A stretch of DNA of 64,000 bases from Paraglaciecola sp. MB-3u-78. Lineage in GTDB: Bacteria; Pseudomonadota; Gammaproteobacteria; Enterobacterales; Alteromonadaceae. How positions within the stretch are numbered: the stretch's first letter is position 1; every line of letters starts with the position of its first letter. The notes under the pieces were generated by a model, which was given only the letters and a program-made list of their open reading frames with translations, made no database searches and had not been told where the DNA came from. The DNA is taken from the NCBI RefSeq assembly GCF_002835935.1, contig NZ_PJCF01000013.1, positions 124,001 to 188,000 of the forward strand, given 5' to 3'. The position numbers and the translations under genes are program-made. Below, piece by piece: positions 34,460 through 43,623 of the stretch.

Positions 34460-34819
34460 TTACAAGGTTTCCAATTTAGCCACCATCTGGCTAAATTCCA
34501 CCAGCTCTAATTCTATGTATTCACCGCCATCACGCCATTCCACGCCTATTAACACATTATCTTCGGCTAAGTCTTCTACCCAAAATTCCAACCAGTCAGC
34601 TAACGTAATAGCCATAGGTACGTAATCTTGCCATTCGTCAACACAGTGGCTTTTGGCTAATTCAATGGTTGACCATACTGGCATCACATCTGCATTTTCA
34701 AAATTAACGGAATCGAGAACCACCCAACCTTCGCTGGCTTGGTCTTGCAATGCCCATAATGTTTGAGTGGCTTTTACTTGAGCCATAAAATCGGCAGGTG
34801 GAGAATTGGTATCTGTCAT
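34460..34819 (-). CDS. DUF2750 family protein
   Basis: 119 residues, cytosolic and acidic. The pattern TLWALQDQASEGWVVLDS, PVWSTIELAKSHC and LADWLEFWVEDLAEDNVLIGVEW is that of DUF2750, small proteins of unknown function that are common in gammaproteobacteria. It converges with the AraC-type gene. Confidence 0.85.
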   Translation of the reverse strand: MTDTNSPPADFMAQVKATQTLWALQDQASEGWVVLDSVNFENADVMPVWSTIELAKSHCVDEWQDYVPMAITLADWLEFWVEDLAEDNVLIGVEWRDGGEYIELELVEFSQMVAKLETL

Positions 34820-35091
34820 AATGAGTTCTTTGTTGTCTAGGTATGCGGTTAATCATACGGAGTTAATAAGGTACGAACAACGCTAAACTTAGCTTTGTTC
34901 ATAAACGAGATCAGAGTTGGGTTGGGATCTACAAGGTTAGAACTATTGAAAATCAAATCTATATTTTAACTTCTGTTTTACTTCAGGAACCAACCTGATC
35001 AGATTCCATTTCGCCTAATCTGACCAAGCGCTAACAAACTGCGTATTTAATTGTGATTAAATCTCTATGGCGCTTTAAAAACCGCATGTAC

Positions 35092-37287
35092 TTAGCTTAT
35101 TTTCACAGGTAGATCTCGAATTCTATTTCCTGTTGCCGCGAATATAGCGTTGGTTAATGCAGGTGCAATGGGTGGGGTCCCGGGCTCACCGGCACCACCT
35201 GTTCTTTCTCCACTGTTGATGATTTCAACATATATATCTGGTGCAGTATCCATTCTCACCATTTTGTAATCGTGTAGATTACTCTGCATGACGGCACCAT
35301 TTTTAATAGTGATCTCTCCATGTAAGGCGGCAGATAAACCAAAAATAATGCCGCTTTCCATTTGTGCCCTAAACGCATTTGGGCAATAAGCGAAACCTGC
35401 ATCAGCGACACAAAAAACCTTATTCACTCTTAGTGAGCCCTCAGACATGTCAACTTCGACTACTTCGGCAACAATACTATTAAATGAACCATGAATGGCA
35501 ATTCCCCTACCCCATCCGTCTGGTAATGGGCGCTCCCAGTCTGACATGTTTGCAACCGCATCAAGTACTTTTAGGTAACGGGGTTCTGATTGCAACAGTT
35601 TACGTCGATAATAAAGCGCATCTTGGTTTGCTGCATGAGCCAGTTCATCAATGAAGGATTCGGTAAAAAACGCATGTTGGGAATGATCAACACTTCGCCA
35701 AGCTCCAAAGGGAATGTGAGTCAGACTTTCGGTGTAATGCACAAATTGATTATCGACTTGATAAGGAATATACGGCGCTTCTTTTGGCTCATGTTTATCA
35801 ACGTATTGATTTTCCCAAGCAATGGGTAAACCAGAATTCCCCAACGCTGCCTTGAAACGGCTTACAATTGCAGGACGATAAAAGTCATGTTGCACATCTT
35901 CCTCCCGGGACCAAATCATTTTGACCGGTACCCCAGGCAAGGCATTAGCCAGTTTTACCGCCTGAATAGGATAATCTGTCATGGCTCTGCGCCCAAATCC
36001 ACCACCAAGGTAAACATTGTTAACCACCACGTTTTCTGCAGCGATATCAAAATAATCTGCTATTGCAGCTTTGACCCCTAATGGGTTTTGCGTGCCACCC
36101 CAAACTTCAATTTCACCGTCTTTAACCCAAGCGGTGCTGTTCATCGGCTCCATAGTGACATGCGCTAAATAAGGGACGCTATATTCCGCTGTAATAACGT
36201 GAGTGGCTGCTTGGATAACGTTACGAGCATTACCCTCTGAAAAATCCTCTTCCTCATCGCCGTTGGTGACCGCTTGGTCCATGTCTAAACGAAATTGTGC
36301 CATGATGCTTTGGGAACTGGTGTTATCCCACTCACTCGCTGAATAAGTGACGGTGACAGCGGCGATAGCTTTTTTTGCTTGCCAATAACTATCCGCAATC
36401 ACACCCACTCCATCGCCAAGATTAACCACCTTGATAACACCCTGCATGTTTTCTGCCGCGGCCCCATCGATTGAGTCAACTTTGCTACCAAACACCGGTG
36501 AGGTTTTAACCGTTGCGTATTTCATACTGGGCAACACCACATCAATTCCAAATTTGGCTGTGCCGTCCACCTTTTCAGGGATATCCAAACGCTGAATATC
36601 TTCATTGCCCATTAAGTTGAATTGTTCTGGTGTTTTGAGGGTTGGAAATTCAGGACCTTGTTGCTCAGCCGCCATTTTAGCGAATTTTATATAGGGTGCG
36701 GTGCGGTTACTGCCGTCATGATACAAGTAACTTTTTTCTGCTCTAATTTCAGATGCCGCAACCTGCCATTCTTGCGCTGCCGCTTGCACCAACAATTCTC
36801 TTGCTGCAGCCCCCGCCACACGCATACCACGCTCACCGGTTGATCGCACAGAAAAACTACCGCCTGTGACTTGCAGCGCGATGGATTTAGAAATTGTCAG
36901 AAACACACCATTGATAGTTTGATTAACAAAACCGGGCATTTTTCCTGGTAACAAAAATTCTCTGGCCATATGAAAATTGGCATATTCATCATGAGCGGGC
37001 GCTTCTTCTATTGTGACTGAGTCCCAGTCAACGTCCATTTCATCGGCCAACATGATAGCTAGCGCTGATTGCGCACCTTGTCCCATTTCTGCGTGAGACA
37101 CTATGACTGTGACACTGTTGTCTGGGAGTAATTTAACCCATGCGTTGACCAGCACTTCATCGTTATGCTCCATAAATTTAGCCAATTTAGGGGTGCGATG
37201 TCCGGGCCGGATCGCCACACCAACAATCAGTCCACCGCCAACAATAAGGCCAGCGGTCAAAAAAGCTCTTCGTGTCAATTTACTCAT
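35092..37287 (-). CDS. iorB: Molybdopterin-binding large subunit of isoquinoline 1-oxidoreductase type (IorB)
   Basis: 731 residues. A twin-arginine signal (SKLTRRAFLTAG) opens the protein, so the folded enzyme is exported. The xanthine-dehydrogenase-family large-subunit architecture follows, with AEMGQGAQSALAIMLADEM, GGGFGRRAMTDY (molybdopterin contacts) and GGAGEPGTPPIAPALTNAI near the C-terminus, where the active-site Glu of the family sits. It should hydroxylate an aldehyde or N-heterocycle. The 2Fe-2S subunit gene is directly upstream with a 21-base gap. No cytochrome subunit or XdhC-like chaperone gene is adjacent. Confidence 0.9.
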   Translation of the reverse strand: MSKLTRRAFLTAGLIVGGGLIVGVAIRPGHRTPKLAKFMEHNDEVLVNAWVKLLPDNSVTVIVSHAEMGQGAQSALAIMLADEMDVDWDSVTIEEAPAHDEYANFHMAREFLLPGKMPGFVNQTINGVFLTISKSIALQVTGGSFSVRSTGERGMRVAGAAARELLVQAAAQEWQVAASEIRAEKSYLYHDGSNRTAPYIKFAKMAAEQQGPEFPTLKTPEQFNLMGNEDIQRLDIPEKVDGTAKFGIDVVLPSMKYATVKTSPVFGSKVDSIDGAAAENMQGVIKVVNLGDGVGVIADSYWQAKKAIAAVTVTYSASEWDNTSSQSIMAQFRLDMDQAVTNGDEEEDFSEGNARNVIQAATHVITAEYSVPYLAHVTMEPMNSTAWVKDGEIEVWGGTQNPLGVKAAIADYFDIAAENVVVNNVYLGGGFGRRAMTDYPIQAVKLANALPGVPVKMIWSREEDVQHDFYRPAIVSRFKAALGNSGLPIAWENQYVDKHEPKEAPYIPYQVDNQFVHYTESLTHIPFGAWRSVDHSQHAFFTESFIDELAHAANQDALYYRRKLLQSEPRYLKVLDAVANMSDWERPLPDGWGRGIAIHGSFNSIVAEVVEVDMSEGSLRVNKVFCVADAGFAYCPNAFRAQMESGIIFGLSAALHGEITIKNGAVMQSNLHDYKMVRMDTAPDIYVEIINSGERTGGAGEPGTPPIAPALTNAIFAATGNRIRDLPVKIS

Positions 37288-37308
37288 AATGTTACCCTTG
37301 CAATATTG

Positions 37309-37764
37309 TTAAACCGACGCAGCGTTTTTGATTGCTTGTTTGATGCGGCCATACATGCCGCAGCGACACACATTACCGCTCATTGCGGCGTCAATATCAC
37401 TATCAGAAGGATTGGGATTGCTTTTAAGCAGAGCCACAGCAGACATAATTTGACCTGACTGACAATAACCACATTGTGGTACTTGTTCATCAATCCATGC
37501 TTGTTGCACCTTGGATAACTGCCCGCTGTCATCCGCGATACCTTCTATCGTGGTAATGGCTCGCCCTGCGATTGCAGAAACAGGCATTACACAAGAACGG
37601 ATAGGTTGACCATTGAGATGCACCGTACACGCACCACATTGAGCCATACCACAGCCAAACTTGGTGCCGACCAGATTCAGTTGTTCACGGATAACCCACA
37701 AAAGTGGCGTGTCGGCTGCTACGTCAACTTGTTGTATTTGGTCATTAACCTTGAGTTCAATCAT
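37309..37764 (-). CDS. iorA: 2Fe-2S subunit of isoquinoline 1-oxidoreductase type (IorA)
   Basis: 151 residues. The plant-type cluster ligands are Cys38, Cys43, Cys46 and Cys58 ([13 protein letters not shown]...RSC); the second cluster uses Cys98, Cys101, Cys133 and Cys135 ([12 protein letters not shown]). It passes electrons from the molybdenum site of the partner encoded downstream. It has no signal peptide, so export would be as a complex carried by the Tat signal of the large subunit. Confidence 0.92.
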   Translation of the reverse strand: MIELKVNDQIQQVDVAADTPLLWVIREQLNLVGTKFGCGMAQCGACTVHLNGQPIRSCVMPVSAIAGRAITTIEGIADDSGQLSKVQQAWIDEQVPQCGYCQSGQIMSAVALLKSNPNPSDSDIDAAMSGNVCRCGMYGRIKQAIKNAASV

Positions 37765-37970
37765 GTTTTACCTTTATTTAAAATAACATGGCTATCAACG
37801 TCTAATTCATACAGAAATTATTCGCATATTATGCCTATTCTATAACAGCGTAATTAGATTTTAATACGCTTCTATTAAGCTTCCAATACACTCCATTGTA
37901 GAATTGGCTAGCTCAACTGTTGTTGATTCTGGAATATAAAACGAGTCCTTTCTTTCTAATAAAAGCGGCG

Positions 37971-39134
37971 CTACACCCAGCCATTTTGCCTGAATGCCAT
38001 TAAGGTTTGAGCGAATATCTTCATTTCATCAGGCGTGCCCAAGGATATCCGATTCCAGCGATCGTCCACGGTCATTTTTCTACCCACGCGCACACCGTTA
38101 CGCTGCATATGCTCGGTATAATCAACCAATGGCGTGCCAATCCTGTGTAATACAAAATTGGTATCACTGGGAATAGACTCTAGATCCAATTCATTCAAGG
38201 TATTGATTAATATCGTTTTAGAAACCTGATTGTATTCAATGCTCTTTTTATAAAATGCTTTGTCATCCAGTGCTGCAGAAGCGGCAGCGATACCCGCTGC
38301 ACTTAGGTTAAATCCTGCGGCAAAGGGTTTTATTTTACTCGCTGTTTTTATGGTAGTAATACCGTAACCCATTCGCATACCCGCCATACCAAACACTTTA
38401 GAAAACGTTCGACTGATCACCACGTTGTCTTTACCTTGGTTAATTAAATCTAATCCGCTTTTATAACGGGGATTAGCTTGGGCGTAGTCAAAATAGGCTT
38501 CGTCGAGCAAAAACAAATGGGTATCAGGGGCATTATTTATCCAGTCGAACATGATGCTGAAATCGACAATGTTTCCGGTGGGATTATTAGGGTTACAGAT
38601 ATTGATCAAGACTGGGCCAGACTGTGCCATTGCCTGTTTTTTCATAGCCGCGATATTCATTTCGAAATTTTGAGCAACAGGGACCTGAATAACATTCAAG
38701 TTTTCTGCTTTACAATATCCTCTGAGCGCACCAAATGTAGGCGAAGGTTCAATCATAGTAGCGTGTTGTCGAGCAGCATAGGTAGCAATGGCTTGTAATA
38801 CTTCAGTTGAACCGTTGCCAAAAATTAATTGTTCGGGCTTAACCTGATGATGGTCTGCGAGTTTAACTTTGAATTCATCAATTGACTCACTTGGGTAACG
38901 GTTACCATAACGTTCAATGGCAAATTTTGCCGCAGACAAGGCATTGGGCGACATGCCAAGAGAGTTTTCATTATAATGCAACAAAAGAGGCGAAGCGTTT
39001 TGGCGAAAAGGTAAAATGGGCGTGTTGTTAGCCAATGCAAATGAGGTGTTCGCGGCCAGTCCTAACCAAGCAGCGCCTAAACCTAATTGTTGTATAAATT
39101 GTCTACGAGAAGGTTGCATACCCAAAGTCTTCAT
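37971..39134 (-). CDS. PLP-dependent aminotransferase (histidinol-phosphate type) with Tat signal
   Basis: 387 residues. The fold-type I aminotransferase motifs are intact: NPNNPTGN (181-188), LLDEAYFDY (about 210-217) and SRTFSKVFGMAGMRMGYG with the PLP-binding Lys246. The closest class is HisC-like. Residues 1-35 carry a twin-arginine motif (SRRQFIQ, 9-15), a hydrophobic stretch and SFALA, so the PLP-loaded protein should be exported. A ribosome site AAGGA precedes the ATG. It is not in a his operon, so it is not the biosynthetic HisC. The substrate is unknown. Confidence 0.87.
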   Translation of the reverse strand: MKTLGMQPSRRQFIQQLGLGAAWLGLAANTSFALANNTPILPFRQNASPLLLHYNENSLGMSPNALSAAKFAIERYGNRYPSESIDEFKVKLADHHQVKPEQLIFGNGSTEVLQAIATYAARQHATMIEPSPTFGALRGYCKAENLNVIQVPVAQNFEMNIAAMKKQAMAQSGPVLINICNPNNPTGNIVDFSIMFDWINNAPDTHLFLLDEAYFDYAQANPRYKSGLDLINQGKDNVVISRTFSKVFGMAGMRMGYGITTIKTASKIKPFAAGFNLSAAGIAAASAALDDKAFYKKSIEYNQVSKTILINTLNELDLESIPSDTNFVLHRIGTPLVDYTEHMQRNGVRVGRKMTVDDRWNRISLGTPDEMKIFAQTLMAFRQNGWV

Positions 39135-39223
39135 TGTTTGTATTCCTTTCTTGAATTACAACAACTTTAAAGGGGTTTGCGCAAAAAAGAAATGACGCAA
39201 ATGCTCAAACCTGCGTTTATTGC

Positions 39224-39260
39224 TTAACTAACCCGAGCTCAGGTTAACTAATGATTAGGT
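39224..39260. repeat. Copy of the TTAACTAACCTGAGCTCAGGTTA intergenic palindrome
   Basis: TTAACTAACCCGAGCTCAGG followed by TTAACTAATGATTAGGT. The arms AACCCGAG/CTCAGGTT have one mismatch, and the 3' GATTAGGT tail is shared with the copy at 51492. It lies between two minus-strand genes. The rest of 39135-39430 shows nothing further. Confidence 0.7.
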
Positions 39261-39430
39261 ATTGTGACGGGTTATGCATGCCTCTGCCCAAGTGGTAGGA
39301 GTGTATGAAGAAGCCAATATATCTTTGGTTAAGACACCTCCATCAGCGCTTAGAGGGAAGAGCAGCAGGTTCGTTGAAATTCAACACAACCCACCCCACA
39401 TAAATAGATTAAGCTAGAGGTTTGTATGCG

Positions 39431-40945
39431 TTAGGATAAATTGTTACTAGATAATTTTGCAGCTTGAATGCCCAAACCCTCGCACACTGAGTTAAATGCA
39501 TCTCCTTCCATAAGGGGCAAACCGGGCAACATGTCTAATAGCTCTTTTTTGACTATAGGCGACAAACTCATACCGCCAGTAATAAATAACATCTCTGGTG
39601 GTTCCGAGCTATTTTCTAAACATTCGGTCACTAAACTCTTCACCCTAGCTAACCAGGATTGCATTGAGCGTTTAAGCTCCGCAACGTTCAGCTTAACATC
39701 GTAGTCTTCTTCTATATAATGCAATGGTAAGATGATCTCATCTTTTGAAGATAGTAATTCTTTGGCTAAGCGTGATGAATTCACTAACCTAGCTGAGAGT
39801 TTTTCTTCTTGTACTTCTAACAACCGCTCTAACAATTTAGGCTCTTTAACCAAGGATTTTGTGTTAGCAATATCCAACCAGTACTCTTCTGAGAAAAACC
39901 GATTGAGTTTTGGAATGTCGTCTACTGCACACATATCAGAAAAATAAGCAGGTGGCACAGGCAAGCCGTTATACATCAATAAACCTTGTCCCATCGTTGG
40001 CGCAATGGATTTTATGATTAGGTTTTTATCGCATTCCATGCCGCCTAAGCGAGTGCCGGTTACCGACATCACATCTTGTTGACGATCGACATTGGCTAGT
40101 TTCTCTGGTGACAACTTAATGCAGCAAATATCCGTAGTACCACCACCAATATCCACTACTAATACGTTAGTGTGTTTATCAAGAGTACGTTCAATCTTGT
40201 ATGCAGCGGCTATAGGCTCTTCAAGGAAGTCAACTTGGGTAAAACCTGCAATTTTTGCTGCTTGAGTCATGATATCAATGGCTTGGTTGTTACCATCTAG
40301 CCCGCGTGTACCATGAAAGCGTACTGGGCGACCAATAACGGCAGTATCCACAGATTGTCCTAATTGTTGTTCGGCACTTAAACGGAAAAATTCTAATTGT
40401 TTGGCTATCAAACCGACAAATGCCTGATGCTGGCCTGCCACTAAGTTGGCACCTAAAAAGTTTTTGGGAGAATAGATGAGCCGACCCTTTTCAGGGGTTT
40501 TCAAATATCGTCTAAATCCATCTTCACCAAAAGCAAACTCACCCGTTTCAACTAGCTGTTGTAGAGGCAAATCTTGCACTGTCATGTTTTCCAACAAAAG
40601 CTCAATAGCAAGCTCTTGCAAAGCAGGAACATCATGAAATTCAGCCCGCAGTTCATTTATTCTTGTGCTGTGTATACGCTGCTCTTTTGGTTCTGAAGCC
40701 TCGTAATATCCATCTTTGGCTTTATCAATTTTGTCAGAAATAGCGCGCTTTAGTTGCGCGATTTTTCCTTCAATCATTGGAATAGGTGGTGTAGGTAACT
40801 CGTCTTTATAATAAATAAAAACCGATGAACGAATTTTGTTTACTGCTTCTAGACTAGGATCGAGTTTAACAAAATGATGCTGCTGACCATCAAAATACAC
40901 CACCTCGGAGTTCGAAGTCCCATAATCTATACCTATTGCTGCCAT
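39431..40945 (-). CDS. yegD: Hsp70-family chaperone-like ATPase (YegD type)
   Basis: 504 residues. The actin-like ATPase is complete: phosphate 1 loop AIGIDYGTSNSEVVYF at the N-terminus, phosphate 2 VLVVDIGGGTTDICCI and an adenosine-type motif MLFITGGMSLSPIV near the C-terminus. There is no DnaK-type substrate-binding domain, and a family-specific insertion (about residues 45-130) follows the first motif, as in YegD. Function is not well known; it may be a specialised chaperone. It stands alone. Confidence 0.85.
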   Translation of the reverse strand: MAAIGIDYGTSNSEVVYFDGQQHHFVKLDPSLEAVNKIRSSVFIYYKDELPTPPIPMIEGKIAQLKRAISDKIDKAKDGYYEASEPKEQRIHSTRINELRAEFHDVPALQELAIELLLENMTVQDLPLQQLVETGEFAFGEDGFRRYLKTPEKGRLIYSPKNFLGANLVAGQHQAFVGLIAKQLEFFRLSAEQQLGQSVDTAVIGRPVRFHGTRGLDGNNQAIDIMTQAAKIAGFTQVDFLEEPIAAAYKIERTLDKHTNVLVVDIGGGTTDICCIKLSPEKLANVDRQQDVMSVTGTRLGGMECDKNLIIKSIAPTMGQGLLMYNGLPVPPAYFSDMCAVDDIPKLNRFFSEEYWLDIANTKSLVKEPKLLERLLEVQEEKLSARLVNSSRLAKELLSSKDEIILPLHYIEEDYDVKLNVAELKRSMQSWLARVKSLVTECLENSSEPPEMLFITGGMSLSPIVKKELLDMLPGLPLMEGDAFNSVCEGLGIQAAKLSSNNLS

Positions 40946-41137
40946 ATCCGCCGTTCGTCACCTAAAAATTAGGCCGAGAATTGTAATTGAAATGAACGTT
41001 GAATTCATTAGATGATTTGGCATAAATGGAATCAAAAAAAAAGAAATATAATCTAAACAAAATAGCATTCTCGATAAATAAAGAACAATATCAGGTCAAG
41101 ATAAATGGATGATACCTATCTCATTAAATTATAGAGG

Positions 41138-43198
41138 TCAAGAATGCCCCGTTATTTTCAATTCATTAATTGGGCAAGGTTTAGCGATGCCATATCCTTG
41201 CGAATAATCAATGCCTATTTCCTTCAGTTTTAATCCAATCTCAGTGTTTTCAACAAATTCTGCTACTGTCTTTTTACCCATCACACGACCCACTTCGTGA
41301 ATTGATTTTACCATGGCATAATCGATGGGGTCGTCCACTATTCCTTTAACAAACAAACCATCAATCTTTAAAAAATCGACTGGTAAATATTTTAAGTAAG
41401 CGAATGAGGACAATCCAGTGCCAAAGTCATCTAGTGCAAAACTACAACCCTTACTGTGCATTGCTTCGATAAAGGTTGTCGCATCGGAGAGGTTAGAGAT
41501 AGCCGCCGTTTCTGTGATTTCAAAACATATCTTCTTTGCCGGAATTTGGTAATGATCAAGACAATCAATCACAATCTTTAGAAAGCCGGACGCCGTAAGT
41601 GATGGTCCAGATAAATTAATTGAACACAGTTCAAGTGCGGCCAAATGTTCTGGATGTTTGGATAGATAATTAAATTGGTTTTCGATCACCCACTTGTCGA
41701 TTTTTGTCATCAAATGATAACGTTCCGCTGCGGGCAGAAAAATATTGGGCGAAATAAGCGAACCAGATTCATCAACCATACGCAAAAGCACCTCATAGTG
41801 AAGTCCATTTCTATCAGTTGGTTTATTGGGTTGGATAACTTGGGCGTACAAACAAAAGCTATTATTTTCTAGAGCCGAATTAATTTTTGTCACCCACTGC
41901 ATATCTCCATGAACCTTGGCTATGTCGGAAACACTTTCAGTGTAGATACGGAAACAATCACGACCAGCATCTTTTGCAGCGAAACATGCAATATCTGCGT
42001 TACGGAGTAAGTCATTGGTGTTATTAATACTTTCACTAATGGGTGCAATACCGATACTGACACTAATAGCAAAAGGTTTATTTTCCCATAAAAACCTATG
42101 CTGATTAACTTTATCAATCAGTTTTTGAGCAACCTCTTTGGCGTTTTTAATATTACAATTTAGCATCAAAATACCAAATTCATCCCCCCCTAAACGGGCT
42201 AATACGTCATGGCTACGGATATGCGTTTTTAGTATCCGACTTATTTGGCGCAATAATTCATCACCTGCGATATGACCACAAGTGTCATTGATAACCTTGA
42301 ACTGATCTAAATCGAGGTAACAAAATATATGTTCATAATTTTCGGCCTGTCTACTTTGCATTGCTTGAAATAAATGAAGTTCAAAACCTCTTCGATTGAC
42401 TAGGCCGCTCAGTAAGTCATGATTAGCTTGATAGGTAAGTTCTTTTTGGCTGACATGAAGCGCTTGTTCCCTTTGTTCACGCTTTTTTATATCACTATAA
42501 ATAATGTCTAATAATCGGTTGATTGAGTCGCCTAAATCATCAAGTTCATTTTTTTGCTTCTTATTAACTGGGGGAATACGATTCTGTCTGGGATTGTTTA
42601 GATCAAAATCATTGAGCGCTGCGCCTATAGCAATAACTTTTTTTGTTGTGGTTCGATAAAACAAAAAGACAAGGATAAAAGCCAAAAGAATATTTCGCAC
42701 TAATCCAGACAAAATAACCAATATAGAACGATCAATAAATCTGTCTGAGGCTAAAGCTGGGTCAATATAAATTCTCAAATTACCAATGTTCTCACCACTT
42801 TTCAAATATAAAGGTTGGTTAAAACCTTTAATTTCCCCAAAGATTTCAAACCCCTGAGTGAGGTTTGTTCTCCCAGTTTTTTCAGAAGCCAGTTGAGTCA
42901 GCACCTCATCACGTTCATTAGTAATAGTGACTGATGTTATAGAGTAATACTGAAGAATACCTTTAGCTACTTCTTCAGCGGCAGGTGCGTCAAGGTGGAA
43001 AGAAGCATCAGCCGCAGCAAACTGATTAGCTGCCAGAATTTCCGAGGCAAACTGTTCTATCTCATTCTGTTCACGCACAAAATCAACAGCAATCTGAATG
43101 CAACTAAGAGAAAAGCCAACTAATAGTGTCACTAAAACACTATTTTTAGCCAGCGTGTATGACAAACTATCAGTAAAAGGCTGGCTACTTTGTCTCAT
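41138..43198 (-). CDS. Membrane GGDEF-EAL protein, MbaA-like partner of a polyamine-binding protein
   Basis: 686 residues from ATG 43198, whose TG belongs to the TGA stop of the upstream binding-protein gene (ATGA overlap); the ATG at 43252 lies deeper in that gene and is less likely. Two membrane helices flank a periplasmic domain of about 120 residues. The cyclase site GGDEF is intact, with inhibitory site RSHD five residues before it, and the EAL domain keeps YEVLLR (a Val variant of EAL), DDFGTGLSSFAYL and the KIDG segment, so both c-di-GMP synthesis and breakdown are possible. The gene pair matches NspS-MbaA of Vibrio cholerae, where the binding protein reports polyamines to the enzyme. 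With the partner gene split, this protein may be unregulated. Confidence 0.85.
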   Translation of the reverse strand: MRQSSQPFTDSLSYTLAKNSVLVTLLVGFSLSCIQIAVDFVREQNEIEQFASEILAANQFAAADASFHLDAPAAEEVAKGILQYYSITSVTITNERDEVLTQLASEKTGRTNLTQGFEIFGEIKGFNQPLYLKSGENIGNLRIYIDPALASDRFIDRSILVILSGLVRNILLAFILVFLFYRTTTKKVIAIGAALNDFDLNNPRQNRIPPVNKKQKNELDDLGDSINRLLDIIYSDIKKREQREQALHVSQKELTYQANHDLLSGLVNRRGFELHLFQAMQSRQAENYEHIFCYLDLDQFKVINDTCGHIAGDELLRQISRILKTHIRSHDVLARLGGDEFGILMLNCNIKNAKEVAQKLIDKVNQHRFLWENKPFAISVSIGIAPISESINNTNDLLRNADIACFAAKDAGRDCFRIYTESVSDIAKVHGDMQWVTKINSALENNSFCLYAQVIQPNKPTDRNGLHYEVLLRMVDESGSLISPNIFLPAAERYHLMTKIDKWVIENQFNYLSKHPEHLAALELCSINLSGPSLTASGFLKIVIDCLDHYQIPAKKICFEITETAAISNLSDATTFIEAMHSKGCSFALDDFGTGLSSFAYLKYLPVDFLKIDGLFVKGIVDDPIDYAMVKSIHEVGRVMGKKTVAEFVENTEIGLKLKEIGIDYSQGYGIAKPCPINELKITGHS

Positions 43199-43623
43199 TG
43201 GGTGTTTGAACCTTTTGAACTTTCTGAAAAGTGTTTTAATGCTGTATTCCATAAATTGTCGATTCCATTGCGAGTTCGCCGATCAAGCTGGGGCATGAGC
43301 ACGATTAGAGCTTTTGATTCACTCAGAGACGTAGCGTAGAACCCTCGCTTCTGAGCCTCAGTAGCCGTTTCGACTGTCATCATATTAACGGGGTTAGTAC
43401 CTAATGCTTCAACTAGTACACTGTTCTGGAATTCAGTACTGATAGTAAAATTTATCCATTCCTCTGCAATACGTTTCAATTCTGGCTTATCTGCGAGCTC
43501 TTGACTTAATACGTGATTATCAATCCAGCCAGGAACACCTTCTCTAGGGTAAGCCCATTTCCAAATCTCACCGCGCTTTTTTAACTCTGGTAGAGAAAAC
43601 CCCCAGGAAGACGCTAATTTGTT
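43195..43623 (-). pseudogene. 3' part of the polyamine-type binding-protein gene cut by IS66
   Basis: The frame below the left target duplication reads ASSWGFSLPELKKRGEIWKW and continues PREGVPGWIDNHVL, the C-terminal lobe of PotD-like binding proteins, to the stop at 43195 that overlaps the GGDEF-EAL start. It has no start of its own; an ATG at 43641 lies within the IS end and could give a 148-residue fragment without signal peptide. In-frame continuity with the 5' part (45175-45908) is exact once the IS and one duplication are removed. Confidence 0.88.

Noticed and set aside
41138-43198. EAL domain judged inactive because the motif reads EVL
   Set aside because: The catalytic Glu is kept, Val/Ala changes at this place are tolerated in active enzymes, and DDFGTG is intact; activity cannot be excluded.
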